A DNA stretch of 7,096 nt from Candidatus Peregrinibacteria bacterium RIFCSPLOWO2_01_FULL_39_12. Lineage in GTDB: Bacteria > Patescibacteriota > Gracilibacteria > UBA1369 > LOWO2-01-FULL-3. Within the stretch, counting starts at the first letter, position 1; each line of letters begins with the position of its first letter. The notes beneath the pieces are model-generated. The model worked only from the letters and a program-made list of their open reading frames with translations, was not told the origin of the DNA and made no database searches. The stretch covers positions 1,211-8,306 of the forward strand of contig MFXA01000040.1 in assembly GCA_001787455.1 (NCBI GenBank), given 5' to 3'. The translations under genes were made by a program, and so were the position numbers. Below, in pieces: positions 6,356 to 7,096 of this stretch.

Positions 6356-7096
6356 ATGGAATTTGACGGGTTAAAAATCAGCTCCAAGAACGTTCAGAAA
6401 AGCGCGCAGGAACACGCGGCAAAAAAACAGGTTAATTTGGAGGAAGGGGATTTTGTGGTTTCCGGAGGCGAGTACGAAGCGGAGGTGATGCAAAGTATAA
6501 AAAACCGCAAGGAATCTTCGGTTGAAAAAGTTATTTATGGTATTTACGATAATTCCGATAGAAGTTGGACTGTCCGACTCAACGATTTTTTAATCGACCA
6601 AAGCAAAATCACGCTAAAGGATAAATCATATTTTTTTCATATGCTTGCCGTTATGGTGGATGCGGGTATTGCTGTTGTTCAGGCCTTGAAATCCTTGGCT
6701 CTTAAAACGCAAAATAAGCGTTTTAGAAGAATCCTTGATACTATCGCATATAACTGCGAGGGAGGTTCAAATTTGTCCGATGCGATGAGCAGGTTTGATG
6801 ATGTTTTTGATGAATCCGAACGCGGAATTGTGAAATCAGGGGAAGCGACCGGTCATCTTGACTTGATGCTTTTTAAATTATCCGACCAAATTGATAAAAG
6901 ACATGAATTGTATATGAAGCTTTGGACAGCCTCTGTTTATCCCGTTGCTGTTTTTGCCGTACTTATTCTTGTTGCTTTAGGAATGCTTATTTGGGTTTTT
7001 CCTTCTTTGCTTAATTTGCTTACCGAAGGAGGGGTTTCCCAGTCGAGCCTTCCTCTTGCAACGCGCATTTTAATTTCCATTCAAAGTGCGGTTGTT
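6356..7096 (+). CDS. pilC: Type IV pilus inner-membrane platform protein PilC/GspF, 5' part (cut by right edge)
   Basis: There are 247 codons up to the edge with no stop; family members are about 400 residues. PilC is the polytopic platform protein on which the assembly and retraction ATPases act to add or remove pilins. The first GspF domain runs from about 86 to 215. It has ITLKDKSYFFHMLAVMVDAG (85-104), VVQALKSLALKTQNKRFRRIL (107-127), NLSDAMSRF (139-147), the hallmark IVKSGEATGHLDLML (158-172) and then a long membrane segment (about 194-216, YPVAVFAVLILVALGMLIWVFP). The second GspF repeat lies beyond the window. Residues 1-80 are charged, without membrane segments, and do not show the F-x-Y-x-A-x-D-x-x-G pattern often seen at the start of PilC. 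The ATG follows the pilO stop by 2 bp (TAATTATG), so coupling with pilO is likely. Codon use matches the upstream genes. Confidence 0.93.
   Translation, partial: MEFDGLKISSKNVQKSAQEHAAKKQVNLEEGDFVVSGGEYEAEVMQSIKNRKESSVEKVIYGIYDNSDRSWTVRLNDFLIDQSKITLKDKSYFFHMLAVMVDAGIAVVQALKSLALKTQNKRFRRILDTIAYNCEGGSNLSDAMSRFDDVFDESERGIVKSGEATGHLDLMLFKLSDQIDKRHELYMKLWTASVYPVAVFAVLILVALGMLIWVFPSLLNLLTEGGVSQSSLPLATRILISIQSAVV

Overview
The window looks like chromosomal DNA from an AT-rich bacterium with short genes and very tight gene packing. My best guess is a member of the Patescibacteria (Candidate Phyla Radiation). This is an inference from several features: a compact type IV pilus gene set with small, divergent PilN/PilO proteins; an RNHCP zinc-ribbon protein; a short TilS; nearly absent intergenic space; and no recognisable Shine-Dalgarno sequence at any start. 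UGA works as a stop. Two genes end in TGA inside ATGA overlaps, and no internal UGA occurs in about 2,100 codons, so the UGA=Gly code of Gracilibacteria/Absconditabacteria does not apply.

There are two divergent transcription units separated by 67 bp (5129-5195). The leftward unit (minus strand, 5128 to 1) reads, in order of transcription: a DUF2079 polytopic membrane protein, an RNHCP zinc-ribbon protein, tilS (tRNA-Ile lysidine synthetase), ftsH (membrane AAA+ zinc protease), an Hsp20 small heat-shock protein, and galU (UDP-glucose pyrophosphorylase), which runs off the left edge. Junctions are ATGA, TAATG, 43 bp, 4 bp and ATGA. Translational coupling is therefore likely, and only the tilS/ftsH gap has room for a separate promoter. 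This gap holds a TATAAT box. The unit combines proteostasis (FtsH, Hsp20) with decoding (TilS) and envelope or sugar functions (DUF2079, GalU).

The rightward unit (plus strand, 5196 to 7096) starts from a good extended -10 promoter and encodes a PilN-like protein, a PilO-like protein and a PilC/GspF platform protein cut by the right edge. These form the inner-membrane alignment and platform part of a type IV pilus or related machine. No pilM precedes pilN, so the unit begins at pilN.

I found no RNA genes, CRISPR arrays, insertion sequences, attachment sites or clear terminators. No non-coding stretch exceeds 67 bp. I do not see a clearly new system. The points most worth a second look are the lack of Shine-Dalgarno sequences, the RNHCP variant coupled to DUF2079, the unusual N-terminal region of PilC, and the overlapping divergent promoters.
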